Shown here one piece after another: positions 17,901-26,513 of a DNA stretch of 49,793 nucleotides (within the stretch, counting starts at the first letter, position 1; each line of letters opens with the position of its first letter). The position numbers were made by a program, and so were the translations under genes. The notes under the pieces were generated by a model. It was not told the origin of the DNA, ran no database searches, and saw only the letters and a list, made by a program, of their open reading frames with translations. Location of the stretch: positions 1 through 49,793 of the forward strand of contig MPMU01000006.1 of NCBI GenBank assembly GCA_002238665.1, read 5' to 3'. The stretch comes from Gammaproteobacteria bacterium bin55 (GTDB lineage Bacteria > Pseudomonadota > Gammaproteobacteria > Pseudomonadales > Azotimanducaceae).

Positions 17901-19259
17901 TCAATCAAGACGAGATTGTAAGAGGTCTGCAAGTTTGCTGATGTTCACCCTATCCTGTCCCATCGTATCTCGGTCTCTTATGGTCACAGTCTCATCGTCT
18001 AGTGTTTGAAAATCGACGGTGACACAGAATGGAGTTCCAACTTCGTCGTGTTTACGGTAGGACTTACCAATGTTTCCGCTTGTTTCTAAAAGCACCCTTC
18101 CGAACTTCAGTTTTTGGAGTTGCCGTCTGAGGGCTGAGGCTTTTGACATAATTCCATCATGATTCTGTTTTAACGGAATTACGGCCGTTTTAATAGGAGC
18201 CAGATGTGGCTTCAGTGACAAAACGGTTCGAGTTTTACCGTTGTCAAGGGTTTCGATTTGATATGCATCGTTTAGTATTGCTAATACTCCTCGATCTACA
18301 CCTGCAGACGGTTCGATGACGTAAGGAACAATCCACTTTTTTGTGTTTTGATCCTGAATGGCGAGTTTCGTCGTTGAATGCTCGTTTTGAATGACTTTAG
18401 CATTGATCTCTAGAGTATCTTGTTGCTTAGTGTGCGATCCCAAGTCAAAGTCCGTGCGATTTGCAATTCCTTCGAGTTCTTCAAGTCCATGGGGAAATCG
18501 GTACATCACATCCACGGTTGCTTTGGAATAGTGTGCAATCTCGTCGGCCGGGACATCATAGCGTTCTAATTGATTGGGTGCGATCCCTTGCGACTGCCAC
18601 CATTCCATTCGTTTATCTACCCAGAGACGATGCCAATCCTCGTCAGTTCCCGGTTCTACGAAGAACTCCAGCTCCATCTGTTCAAATTCCCGAACTCGAA
18701 AAATGAAATTCCTAGGTGTAATTTCGTTTCTGAAAGCTTTACCAATCTGTGCGATTCCGAACGGTAGCGACTTAGATCTTGTATCCAAGATGTTCTTGAA
18801 GTTCATGAAGATCGCTTGTGCGGTTTCCGGTCGCAAATAGGCGAATGAATCTTCGTCTTCTACAGGTCCTACATTGGTCTTGAACATCAGATTGAACGGC
18901 CGCGGGTCGGTAAGATCTTCGGAACCACAGTTTGGGCACTTAGCGGAACTTAAGTGATCCGCACGAAATCGGCGTTTGCACTTCCTACAGTCCACTAAAG
19001 GGTCGGTGAAGGTATCTTCGTGACCAGAGTAATACAGAGCCTGTGGATGAGTGAGAATGGACGCATCCAGTCCTTCCACATCGTCTCGACTGTAGACCAT
19101 CTCGGCCCACCACGCTTGTTTTAGATTGTTCTTGAGCTCCACCCCCATCGGACCGAAGTCGTACAATCCGCGAACACCACCATAGATCTCTCCCGATTGA
19201 AAGATGAATCCACGTCGTTTGCAGAGCGATACAAGCTCCTCCATATTTGGTGCGGTCAT
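17901..19259 (-). CDS. glyS: Glycyl-tRNA synthetase, alpha2 (dimeric) type
   Basis: A 452-residue class II synthetase of the single-chain alpha2 form. Evidence: N-terminal [20 protein letters not shown], the [12 protein letters not shown] motif, a CxxC...CPNCG zinc-like insertion at residues 76-94, class II motif 2 ([21 protein letters not shown]) region, motif 3 (EPSAGVDRG), and a C-terminal anticodon-binding domain. It charges tRNA-Gly. Most gammaproteobacteria instead have the unrelated alpha2beta2 GlyQ/GlyS enzyme, so its presence suggests transfer or a lineage-specific replacement. The upstream leader has an 8-bp hairpin. Confidence 0.93.
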   Translation of the reverse strand: MTAPNMEELVSLCKRRGFIFQSGEIYGGVRGLYDFGPMGVELKNNLKQAWWAEMVYSRDDVEGLDASILTHPQALYYSGHEDTFTDPLVDCRKCKRRFRADHLSSAKCPNCGSEDLTDPRPFNLMFKTNVGPVEDEDSFAYLRPETAQAIFMNFKNILDTRSKSLPFGIAQIGKAFRNEITPRNFIFRVREFEQMELEFFVEPGTDEDWHRLWVDKRMEWWQSQGIAPNQLERYDVPADEIAHYSKATVDVMYRFPHGLEELEGIANRTDFDLGSHTKQQDTLEINAKVIQNEHSTTKLAIQDQNTKKWIVPYVIEPSAGVDRGVLAILNDAYQIETLDNGKTRTVLSLKPHLAPIKTAVIPLKQNHDGIMSKASALRRQLQKLKFGRVLLETSGNIGKSYRKHDEVGTPFCVTVDFQTLDDETVTIRDRDTMGQDRVNISKLADLLQSRLD

Positions 19260-19292
19260 TTGAGAAACCAGTTAGGGTTGGGTAGGTGCAGA

Positions 19293-19315
19293 GGTTCTCA
19301 TAGACATTGAGAACC
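19293..19315 (-). repeat. Inverted repeat in the glyS leader
   Basis: GGTTCTCA at 19293-19300 and its exact complement at 19308-19315 with a 7-nt loop, 34-56 bp upstream of the glyS ATG. A 12-bp palindrome, cagcatatgctg, lies next to it at 19321-19332. Neither is followed by a T run. They could be an operator or a 5'-UTR hairpin. The rest of the 19260-19603 gap holds nothing recognisable beyond divergent promoter sequence. Confidence 0.4.
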
Positions 19316-19603
19316 GGAATCAGCATATGCTGGGGTGAACTATTTTAGTTTTTGGTCTATAGACGATGGATGGGTCGTGGAATTCAACCTTGGTTCTATC
19401 TCCAAGATAGACTCATCTCGAGAATCCAATCCTTGCAACCGCGAACCCGCCTGTGTACCGGTTTGCTCACGAAATTGGAGACAAAACCTTTAATTTTTGG
19501 TTATTCTCCATGAGCCAACGAACTTATCTACAATGAATGGTTCTAAACGAATTGAACTAAGCGCGCACACGTCCGAAAGTGCATCTAAGAAGGAATTTAA
19601 AAG

Positions 19604-20353
19604 ATGAAAATATGGGGATTTGTGACGTTGCTCATAGGGATCGCAGTGTTAGTTGCCCCTATGATCGGTTCGTTCGGCACTCAACTCGGAATCTGGCCCT
19701 TTTTCATTGGGATACAGGTTTTCACTTACGCGACTGGCTTGGCTATTTTCGGATGTGTTACTGGGTTGATTGGTCTCCTAGTGAGTTGGGTCAGAAAGCG
19801 AGAAATTTCTGTCAAGAGAAATTTTCTCATCGGTACTCTCGGGTCGGGCGTGCTGGTCGCATATCTCGTGTTTGTGGTGATACCTGGACTTCAGATGCCG
19901 ATGCTTTATAACGTATCAACTGACTTAGTGAATCCTCCGTCATTCTCCCAGGAGGTTCTGGAAGTGAGAGGTGAATCAAATCCCGTTGATATGACCGATG
20001 GGATCAAGGACAAGGTACGCGCCGGATACCCTCAATTAAAGCCGTACGTAACCGAACTATCCATTGAGGAGATGGTGAAAATAGTGGAAGCGGCAATTGA
20101 TGATTTTGGGTGGGAGACGCACGGTCACCAGACCGATGATGATCAGCCTGAGGTTGTGACCTACTATGCCACCGCGACTACCTTTTGGTTTAGGTTTAAA
20201 GACGATATAGCAATTCGTATTAGGCCATCAGAAAGCGGAGGATCTGTAGTCGATGTGCACTCGGTTTCAAGAGTAGGAATTTCAGACCTAGGGAAGAATG
20301 CTGCCCGAATAGAGTCCTTTGTTGAAGAGCTTGACAACAGGATGTCATCCTGA
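19604..20353 (+). CDS. DUF1499 domain membrane protein
   Basis: A 249-residue protein with about three N-terminal hydrophobic segments (residues 1-25, 32-60, 75-95) followed by a soluble DUF1499 domain with the usual NPPSF start, the YPQLKPY segment, a WFRFKDDIAIRIRPS strand and the SVSRVGISDLGKNAARI end. An aaggaat ribosome site precedes the ATG. It is transcribed alone, divergently from glyS. DUF1499 has no established function; the sequence supports only a membrane-anchored soluble domain. Confidence 0.85.
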   Translation: MKIWGFVTLLIGIAVLVAPMIGSFGTQLGIWPFFIGIQVFTYATGLAIFGCVTGLIGLLVSWVRKREISVKRNFLIGTLGSGVLVAYLVFVVIPGLQMPMLYNVSTDLVNPPSFSQEVLEVRGESNPVDMTDGIKDKVRAGYPQLKPYVTELSIEEMVKIVEAAIDDFGWETHGHQTDDDQPEVVTYYATATTFWFRFKDDIAIRIRPSESGGSVVDVHSVSRVGISDLGKNAARIESFVEELDNRMSS

Positions 20354-20474
20354 TATTTGATAAGCCAAGGTAAACGTGACCGCGGTCAGGAATCGAATCC
20401 TGCCAAAACTACATGAAACTTGGTCAGAAGCAGACCAATTTCCAAATGCCTCGGGCAGATAGACCTGCGTGAGC

Positions 20475-20960
20475 TTAAAACTTGAGGATTTCTGTATTCA
20501 GGTCATCAAGGTCAACTATGCCAACTGCGTTGAGACCTTTCATGTGTCCTGCACATTCCCCAGGATTGAAAATCAGCTTATTTTGGTCAGGCTTGTCAGC
20601 CCGATACATATGAGTGTGCCCGTGTAGGACAAGGTTGTAGTCTGCTTGGATGTGATTTAGGTCAAAGGGATCATGTACTACGACGACTCTTCGACATTCC
20701 CAATCGAGGTCTAGATAGTGTTCGGCGTAGGTAAAACCACATACGGAAATGACTTCGTCGAGACCTTGCCGTTCAACATCGTTATTGCCGAAGACTCCAA
20801 ACAAAGGAGCTTGGAGATCACTGAATAGAGCTAACGTAGAACCCTTTGTGATATCCCCTGTGTGTACTACACGATCTACCTCCTCGGAGTTAAATATCTC
20901 AACAATCTGACGCACACTTTTCAGATTATTGTGCGTGTCGCTTACTACACCAATCCGCAT
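20475..20960 (-). CDS. YfcE/MJ0936-type metallophosphoesterase
   Basis: A 161-residue calcineurin-like phosphoesterase with all metal ligands: VVSDTHNN, HTGDI, FGNNDVE, HDPF and HGHTHMY. The length and motif spacing match the YfcE/MJ0936 family of small phosphodiesterases. It likely hydrolyses a small phosphodiester; the substrate is unknown. It is a single gene in the minus direction, 116 bp downstream of a 15-bp hairpin terminator that isolates it from the thiolase operon. Confidence 0.88.
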   Translation of the reverse strand: MRIGVVSDTHNNLKSVRQIVEIFNSEEVDRVVHTGDITKGSTLALFSDLQAPLFGVFGNNDVERQGLDEVISVCGFTYAEHYLDLDWECRRVVVVHDPFDLNHIQADYNLVLHGHTHMYRADKPDQNKLIFNPGECAGHMKGLNAVGIVDLDDLNTEILKF

Positions 20961-21076
20961 TTACTAGAAGCTAATGATTGGCAGGATTTGAGCATTCACT
21001 ACTGAATTTCAGCCAAGTCAGTCAATGAGAATCGAACCAGCATCACGGGTTAAAAGTATCAGATGTGATTGAAATG

Positions 21077-21113
21077 CAAAGCGAGCTACCTACCAATTAG
21101 GTAGCTCGCTTTG
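21077..21113 (-). terminator. Hairpin terminator after the thiolase/DUF35 operon
   Basis: A 15-bp perfect inverted repeat (caaagcgagctacct at 21077-21091, complement at 21099-21113) with a 7-nt loop, 79 bp past the thiolase stop. The uridine tract on the minus strand is weak (catttcaatc), so it may be a terminator of moderate strength or an mRNA-stabilising hairpin. Confidence 0.6.
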
Positions 21114-21191
21114 TCGCTTTAAGTAGAGGACGGTTTTTAGTGTCCTCTAATATTTTGGAGCTTGTTTGTAGGTTTCTAGATGAATACCGGG

Positions 21192-22334
21192 TTAGGCCGC
21201 AGCTTCAAGGATATGAATACCACATGCGCTACCAAGACCGATTACGTGAGTTAAGCCGATTTTCGCTCCCTCTACCTGACGTTTGCCCGCTTCGTTTCGG
21301 AGGTGTGTACTCACTTCATAGATATTGGCGATACCAGTTGCACCTAGTGGATGTCCTTTCGAGAGCAATCCGCCGGATACGTTCACTGGAACACTGCCGC
21401 CTAACTCCACTTCGCCATCGTCGATCAATCGACCTGCTTCACCATCTCCGCAGAGGCCAAGATTCTCATAGTGCAGAATCTCTGCCGTCGCGAAACAGTC
21501 GTGGAGTTCAACAAGATCGATATCTTCCGGACCTACTCCTCCCATTTCGTAAGCAGCTTTTGCTGCCATGCGCGTGCAGGAGTTCACGTCCGGCATTACT
21601 AGATCGCGTTCCTGCCAAGGATCAGAAGTCAAAACCGACGCGCGTACTTTAACGGCTCGGCTCATAAGACCTAGCTCTTTAGCTTTCTTCTCGGAACAAA
21701 TAACAGCCGCAGCTGAACCGTCCACGTTTACAGAACACATGAGTTTGGTATTTGGATACGAGATCATTTCCGCGTTCATCACGGTCTCCAAAGGTGTTTC
21801 GATCTGATACATTGCCTTCGGATTCATCGTTGAATGATGGTGGTTCTTCACTGAGACCTTCGCAAATTGCTCGAAGGTGGTTCCGTGGTTGCGCGTGTGC
21901 TCAAGTCCTGCTTCCGCAAAGACTGCCGGCATGGTTCCTGAGCCTAGAAGCCCTTCTTTAGAGATTCCTTTACCTGAGCCACCACCGAGAAGACCCCGAC
22001 CCATCTGCTCGACACCTACCGCGAGAACGACATCGTAAAGATCTGCCTTGACCGAAGCCCAAGCTTCACGAAAAGCGGTTGCACCAGTGGCACATGCATT
22101 GGATACGTTCACCACCGGAATACCGGTTTGACCGATTTCCTGGAGGATTCGCTGTCCTACCATGCCACTTGCTTGTCCAAGATTGCCGCAATACAGTGCC
22201 TCAATGTCTTGGATTGATAGACCACAATCGTCCAGTGCAAGCAATGCCGCTTCTGATCCGATTTGTGGTACTGATTTTTCAGGAAATCTCCCGAATTTAA
22301 TCATGTCTACGCCGACTATATAAGCGTCTGCCAT
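21192..22334 (-). CDS. Thiolase (SCP2-type acetyl-CoA acyltransferase family), catalytically intact
   Basis: A 380-residue thiolase-family enzyme with all catalytic positions: nucleophile Cys-81 (SNACATGA), His-278 (ELHDCFA), His-328 (GHPLGATG) and Cys-371 (GSACGIH). The HDCF motif in place of NEAF marks the SCP2/thiolase-related branch. It follows its DUF35 partner gene by 19 bp. It probably catalyses thiolytic cleavage or condensation of a branched or unusual acyl-CoA; the substrate is unknown. It contrasts with the degenerate homologue at 49-1248. Confidence 0.9.
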   Translation of the reverse strand: MADAYIVGVDMIKFGRFPEKSVPQIGSEAALLALDDCGLSIQDIEALYCGNLGQASGMVGQRILQEIGQTGIPVVNVSNACATGATAFREAWASVKADLYDVVLAVGVEQMGRGLLGGGSGKGISKEGLLGSGTMPAVFAEAGLEHTRNHGTTFEQFAKVSVKNHHHSTMNPKAMYQIETPLETVMNAEMISYPNTKLMCSVNVDGSAAAVICSEKKAKELGLMSRAVKVRASVLTSDPWQERDLVMPDVNSCTRMAAKAAYEMGGVGPEDIDLVELHDCFATAEILHYENLGLCGDGEAGRLIDDGEVELGGSVPVNVSGGLLSKGHPLGATGIANIYEVSTHLRNEAGKRQVEGAKIGLTHVIGLGSACGIHILEAAA

Positions 22335-22353
22335 CTGTGCTCTCCGATGTTAG

Positions 22354-22773
22354 TTAAGCTGAAATGGGTTTAAAAAAGAATGAGATATAGCTATTTCCAT
22401 CGCCGTCTTTACGTCCTAGTGCATCGCCGAAGACAACCTCAACAGGCATGTCAAAATGCAGTTTATCAGGGTCCGGTTCGGTATCAATCAGATTGGATTT
22501 AACCGTGCCACCCCCTTCTAAGTCCACAATCGCCGAAACGTAAGGAACGTCGATTCCTGGAAATGATCGATGTACGATCGAGTAGGCATAGAGTTTGCCT
22601 CGATTAGAAAGGCGAATCGCCTCCATTTCTCCTCGTGCTCCACACTTAGAGCAATTTGAACGCGCTCCAATGAAGATGGCACCACACTTGCGGCATCTAT
22701 GACCCTCCAAATAAGGATCACCATCTTCTGGTAGTTTCAAATACTCAACAACTGGTAAAGGCTTATCTGACAC
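22354..22773 (-). CDS. DUF35 / OB-fold zinc-ribbon protein
   Basis: A 139-residue zinc-ribbon plus OB-fold protein: CRKCG and CSKCG at about residues 27-44 form the ribbon, and the OB-fold follows with RGKLYAYSIVH and FPGIDVPYVSAIVDL. It starts at GTG and precedes the intact thiolase, with which it presumably forms an acyl-CoA-binding complex. It is clearly paralogous in architecture, but not close in sequence, to the DUF35 protein at 1252-1671. Confidence 0.88.
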   Translation of the reverse strand: MSDKPLPVVEYLKLPEDGDPYLEGHRCRKCGAIFIGARSNCSKCGARGEMEAIRLSNRGKLYAYSIVHRSFPGIDVPYVSAIVDLEGGGTVKSNLIDTEPDPDKLHFDMPVEVVFGDALGRKDGDGNSYISFFFKPISA

Positions 22774-22856
22774 TTCCCAACCTTTTGTACGCTATAACTT
22801 TGTCTATGACGGTGGACATAACTTTCCACAGACAATAGATTAAACGATTTTTCGTG

Positions 22857-22895
22857 TGTTTGTAGGAATTGAACGTAGGTTTTAGTCTACAAACA
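22857..22895 (-). repeat. 9-bp inverted repeat between flavin reductase and DUF35 genes
   Basis: TGTTTGTAG at 22857-22865 and CTACAAACA at 22887-22895 flank a 21-nt loop, just past the flavin-reductase stop (22914) and upstream of the DUF35 gene start at 22773. It may be a weak terminator or an operator for the downstream pair. On the minus strand it is followed by cacgaaaaatcg, not a uridine run. Confidence 0.35.
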
Positions 22896-22913
22896 AATAT
22901 CTGGTTGGATTGA

Positions 22914-23939
22914 CTACTCGGCGACACCTAGCCGCTCATGCATGATTGGGCTAGTAGTGGTGTACTGTAGGTGAACTTTTTGACCTGGATTAAGCCTCTC
23001 TTTTATCGCAAAAGCAGCGAGCGCGGCTTCGTGGAAGCCAGACAGAATCAGTTTCTTTTTACCTGGATAAGTAGCAATATCGCCGATTGCATAGATGCCA
23101 GGGACGTTGGTCTCAAATTTTTCGGTGTCAGTATGAATCTGATTTCTGGTGATATCAAGCCCCCACTCCGCGATCGGACCTAGCTTCGGCGACAAACCAA
23201 AAAACACCAGTAAGTCATCCAATGGCACATGTTGGACTTCGCGATCCGGTTTAAGAATGTCAATACCATTCAATGTGCCATTAGAGGCGCTTATTGCACT
23301 GACATTGCCAACCATAAAGTTCAAATCACCCTTGACTTGAAGCGATCGCATCTGTTGAACTGAGGCATCAGCAGCCCGAAAGTTCTCACTACGATGAACC
23401 AGAAGTAAAGACTTGGCTCTTTCCACTAACTCCAGTGCCCAGTCGAAAGCAGAGTCACCACCACCGAGGATCACGATATCTTTGTCTTTAAATCGATCTG
23501 GATCGACCACTCGATAGAAGACATGCTTATCCACTAACTCCGCAACACCGTCAGTTCGCAGTAACTGAGGCTGAAATGAACCAACGCCGCCAGCGATGAT
23601 CACCGATTTTGCGTGAAATTCCGTGTCTGTGGATGTGCGAACAACAAACTCTTCGTCGTTTAATGCCGAGACGTGGGTAACCTGCTGATCCAGATGAAAT
23701 TCAGGATGGAAAGGTTCAATCTGTTTTCGAAGATTGTCAACAAGCTCCATCGCAGAGCAAACCGGTATGGCTGGAATGTCGTAGATGGGTTTATCAGGAT
23801 AGAGTTCTGCACATTGGCCACCTATGACGGGTAGCGCGTCTACCAAATGGGCATTGATTCCTAACAAACCAAGTTCGAAAACTTGGAACAACCCGCATGG
23901 ACCTGCGCCTACTATCAAGGCATCTGTTGAAATGGCCAC
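22914..23939 (-). CDS. Thioredoxin reductase-like ferredoxin-NADP+ reductase
   Basis: A 341-residue NAD(P)/FAD oxidoreductase. FAD site: IVGAGPCGLFQVFELG at residues 9-24; NADPH site: VILGGGDSAFDWALEL at about residues 153-168; C-terminal FAD segment IYAIGDIATYPG. It lacks the CxxC redox pair of thioredoxin reductase, and the IGGQCAELYPDKPIYDIP segment matches the TrxR-like FNR (YumC) type, which moves electrons between NADPH and ferredoxin or flavodoxin. The start is GTG. It lies 88 bp upstream of the cysN stop but in a separate unit. A link to sulfate assimilation is only suggestive. Confidence 0.85.
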   Translation of the reverse strand: MAISTDALIVGAGPCGLFQVFELGLLGINAHLVDALPVIGGQCAELYPDKPIYDIPAIPVCSAMELVDNLRKQIEPFHPEFHLDQQVTHVSALNDEEFVVRTSTDTEFHAKSVIIAGGVGSFQPQLLRTDGVAELVDKHVFYRVVDPDRFKDKDIVILGGGDSAFDWALELVERAKSLLLVHRSENFRAADASVQQMRSLQVKGDLNFMVGNVSAISASNGTLNGIDILKPDREVQHVPLDDLLVFFGLSPKLGPIAEWGLDITRNQIHTDTEKFETNVPGIYAIGDIATYPGKKKLILSGFHEAALAAFAIKERLNPGQKVHLQYTTTSPIMHERLGVAE

Positions 23940-24027
23940 TAGTTAGTACGAAGTAAGTGAAAAAAGTGTACGTGAACGAAAGATTACAGGCGCAAGCGTT
24001 TGGTTGATTTGCTGAAAGCGCGTCGAT

Positions 24028-25515
24028 CTATCCTGTAGCAATTTGCTTAGGTAACGGTCGTGTAATGGGAGGCCGACTGGCGTGCCGGTCTACCGGAAAA
24101 GTCTTAGAGCTGGATATTTTGGACGATGTATTAGTTAATTCGCCCAACATCTCACCCTCCTCAGACGAGTTAATCATGCCCGCCGCTACTGTTCGATTGG
24201 ACAGCCGATCAATGAGGATAAAGCCCCCTAACATTCGGTTTCTTGAGTAAGTGTCACAACAGATGGGTCGGTCCAGGATTAATTTGCACACACCGATGTC
24301 ATTCTTCTGCAGGCTGTGCATTTTCTTCCGACTCAAATCTTCGATGTGTACTTGGTGGTATAGCTTGTCAACCTTGGCAAGAACCTGAGACGCACCATGC
24401 TTCACAATGTACTTTCGATCCATGTTAAGTGCATCATCATCCATCCACACAAGATTTGCGTTTAACTCGCTCTTAGGCTGTAATGGGTGCTCGAGATCGA
24501 TCAAAACATCCCCTCGGCTGGCATCCAGTTCGTCCTCAAGTGTTATGGTTACTGACATGGGAGCGAATGCTTGCTCTAGATCGCCATCCATCGTGACGAT
24601 GCGTTCAATCTTAGTTTCAATACCAGATGGCATTACTCGGATTGATTGACCCTTTTGTATCGTTCCACTGGCCAAAGTCCCCGAGTATCCTCGAAAATTG
24701 TCGTGGGGATGATTCACTCGTTGAATCACCATTCGAAAACTCTCAAAATCTCGGATCTGAGTGACTGGGAATGAATGAAGGTACGAAAGTATGGTCGGAC
24801 CTGTATACCAATCCATATTCATACTGCGAGCGACCACGTTGTCGCCTTTTTTGGCTGACAGTGGAATGAACTGGACATCTGGATTTCCCAGACTATCTAG
24901 ATAACTTTGAAACTCTGACTTAATGGCTTCAAATTGTTCCTGTTCGTAATCCACCAGGTCCATTTTGTTAATAGCGATGACTAGATGACGAATCCCCAAC
25001 AGATGGGTCACATAGGTGTGATGCTTGGTTTGAGTCTGTACACCCTGTTGTGCGTCAATGAGAATCACAGCCAGATCACAATTACTCGCCCCAGTAGCCA
25101 TATTGCGTGTGTACTGCTGATGTCCGGGGCAGTCAGCGATGATGAATTTACGCTCACTCGTCGAAAAGTACCGATAGGCCACATCAATGGTGATGCCTTG
25201 TTCGCGTTCCGCTTGTAGCCCATCAACTAGTAGAGAAAGATCCAATTCGTCGTCATCTTTTCCGATACGTTTTGTATCTCGGGCAATTGCCTCAAGGTGA
25301 TCCGTATAGACCGTATTGGTGTCGTGTAAGAGACGCCCGATCAGAGTGCTTTTACCGTCATCGACGCTTCCGCACGTGAGGAATTTGAGGATTTGCTTCT
25401 CTTCGTGACGACTTAGGTATTTCTCGATGTCTGTCGAGATCAGTTCACGGTCCGAAATCATGTAGTCCTTGGTTGGACGGTTGATTTGATTTTCTTCAGT
25501 AATAGAGGTTGGCAT
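24028..25515 (-). CDS. cysN: Sulfate adenylyltransferase subunit 1 (GTPase)
   Basis: A 495-residue translation-factor-type GTPase of the CysN family: G1 GSVDDGKST, G3 DCPGHQQY, G4 NKMDL, and a C-terminal beta-barrel with the sulfate adenylyltransferase pattern. No APS-kinase (CysC) domain is fused. With CysD it activates sulfate to APS, GTP hydrolysis driving the reaction. Its ATG overlaps the cysD stop by one base (TAATG). No cysH, cysI or cysC is in the window. Confidence 0.95.
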   Translation of the reverse strand: MPTSITEENQINRPTKDYMISDRELISTDIEKYLSRHEEKQILKFLTCGSVDDGKSTLIGRLLHDTNTVYTDHLEAIARDTKRIGKDDDELDLSLLVDGLQAEREQGITIDVAYRYFSTSERKFIIADCPGHQQYTRNMATGASNCDLAVILIDAQQGVQTQTKHHTYVTHLLGIRHLVIAINKMDLVDYEQEQFEAIKSEFQSYLDSLGNPDVQFIPLSAKKGDNVVARSMNMDWYTGPTILSYLHSFPVTQIRDFESFRMVIQRVNHPHDNFRGYSGTLASGTIQKGQSIRVMPSGIETKIERIVTMDGDLEQAFAPMSVTITLEDELDASRGDVLIDLEHPLQPKSELNANLVWMDDDALNMDRKYIVKHGASQVLAKVDKLYHQVHIEDLSRKKMHSLQKNDIGVCKLILDRPICCDTYSRNRMLGGFILIDRLSNRTVAAGMINSSEEGEMLGELTNTSSKISSSKTFPVDRHASRPPITRPLPKQIATG

Positions 25516-26456
25516 TAAAAATAACCCTCCTTCCGCATTTTCTCCATGGCCGCGGTAGTACCGTGGTCAATCAATCTGCCTTGGCGTTCGGAATAACCTG
25601 TTTGGAGAATCTCTTGAATAATCTCAGGTACGGTAGATGCTGTGGATTCGATCGCGCCGGAAAGTGGATAGCAACCCAAGGTTCGGAATCGAACTTCCTT
25701 ATTTGTAGGTGTTTCACCCGTTTCGAGTTCCATGCGGTCATCGTCTACCATGATCCAGGTGTTGTTCCGTTTTACGACCGGCCTAGGTTTCGAGAAATAT
25801 AGCGGGACAATGTCAATGTTTTGCTGGTGAATATAGTGCCAAATATCGAGTTCAGTCCAGTTCGACAGAGGGAATATTCGGACTTCTTCGTTCGAACGGA
25901 TGTTGCTGTTAAACAACTGCCACAGCTCAGGACGTTGGTTTTTAGGGTCCCACTGATGTTTTGAGTCTCTGACGGAGAAAATTCGTTCCTTCGCCCGGGA
26001 ACGTTCCTCGTCTCGGCGCGCACCGCCGAACGCCGCATCGAACTCATAGAGTTCCAGCGCTTGCTTCAGAGCCTCCGTCTTCATAATGTCGGTATAGGTC
26101 TTACTATCGTGAGTGAACGGAGTCACTTCGTGCCGGTATTCCTCATTGGTATAGACCTTGAGGTCAAGTCCGTATTCTTTAGCGATACGGTCTCGAAACT
26201 GGATCATCTCACGGAATTTCCATGTGGTATCCACATGCAATAACGGGAATGGGATCTTTCCGGGATAGAACGCTTTCTTTGCTAAGTGCAGAAGTACTGA
26301 AGAGTCTTTACCGATTGAGTAAAGCAGTACTGGGTTGTCAAATTCAGCAACCACTTCTCGAAAGATATAAATGCTTTCCGCCTCCAACTGTTGGAGGTGC
26401 GTCAAGTGGAATTCGGCTGAGCTTGGCAAATTCTCAGCAGTAGCTACAAATGTCAT
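25515..26456 (-). CDS. cysD: Sulfate adenylyltransferase subunit 2
   Basis: A 313-residue ATP-pyrophosphatase of the PAPS-reductase-like fold. The PP-loop is [18 protein letters not shown] at about residues 46-63; further family motifs include [24 protein letters not shown] and the C-terminal [11 protein letters not shown]. It forms APS from sulfate and ATP in complex with CysN, encoded immediately downstream. ATG start. It is the first gene of its unit. Confidence 0.95.
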   Translation of the reverse strand: MTFVATAENLPSSAEFHLTHLQQLEAESIYIFREVVAEFDNPVLLYSIGKDSSVLLHLAKKAFYPGKIPFPLLHVDTTWKFREMIQFRDRIAKEYGLDLKVYTNEEYRHEVTPFTHDSKTYTDIMKTEALKQALELYEFDAAFGGARRDEERSRAKERIFSVRDSKHQWDPKNQRPELWQLFNSNIRSNEEVRIFPLSNWTELDIWHYIHQQNIDIVPLYFSKPRPVVKRNNTWIMVDDDRMELETGETPTNKEVRFRTLGCYPLSGAIESTASTVPEIIQEILQTGYSERQGRLIDHGTTAAMEKMRKEGYF

Positions 26457-26513
26457 GGTGAGAATTGTAAATAACCATTTCTACATAAGCAAGTGCTTTT
26501 TTATGACTAATAG

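Noticed and set aside
18461..18840. Several plus-strand ORFs opposite glyS
   Set aside because: All are antisense shadows of a well-supported synthetase and have no domain.
20387..20402. T-arm-like sequence on the minus strand (CAGGATTCGATTCCTG)
   Set aside because: It looks like a TpsiC arm, but the flanking sequence does not form an acceptor stem, a normal variable loop or an anticodon loop with U33. At most it is a tRNA relic; not called as a gene.
21026..21105. Possible degenerate tRNA-Lys on the minus strand (GGTTCGATTC with CTTTTAA upstream)
   Set aside because: Spacing between the D-stem-like TAGCTC and CTTTTAA is about eight bases too long and no acceptor stem forms; the TAGCTC part belongs to the 15-bp hairpin.
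21140..21652. 170-codon plus-strand ORF opposite the thiolase gene
   Set aside because: It is fully antisense to a clear thiolase; the Arg/Leu/Ser-rich protein is the usual shadow of a coding frame.
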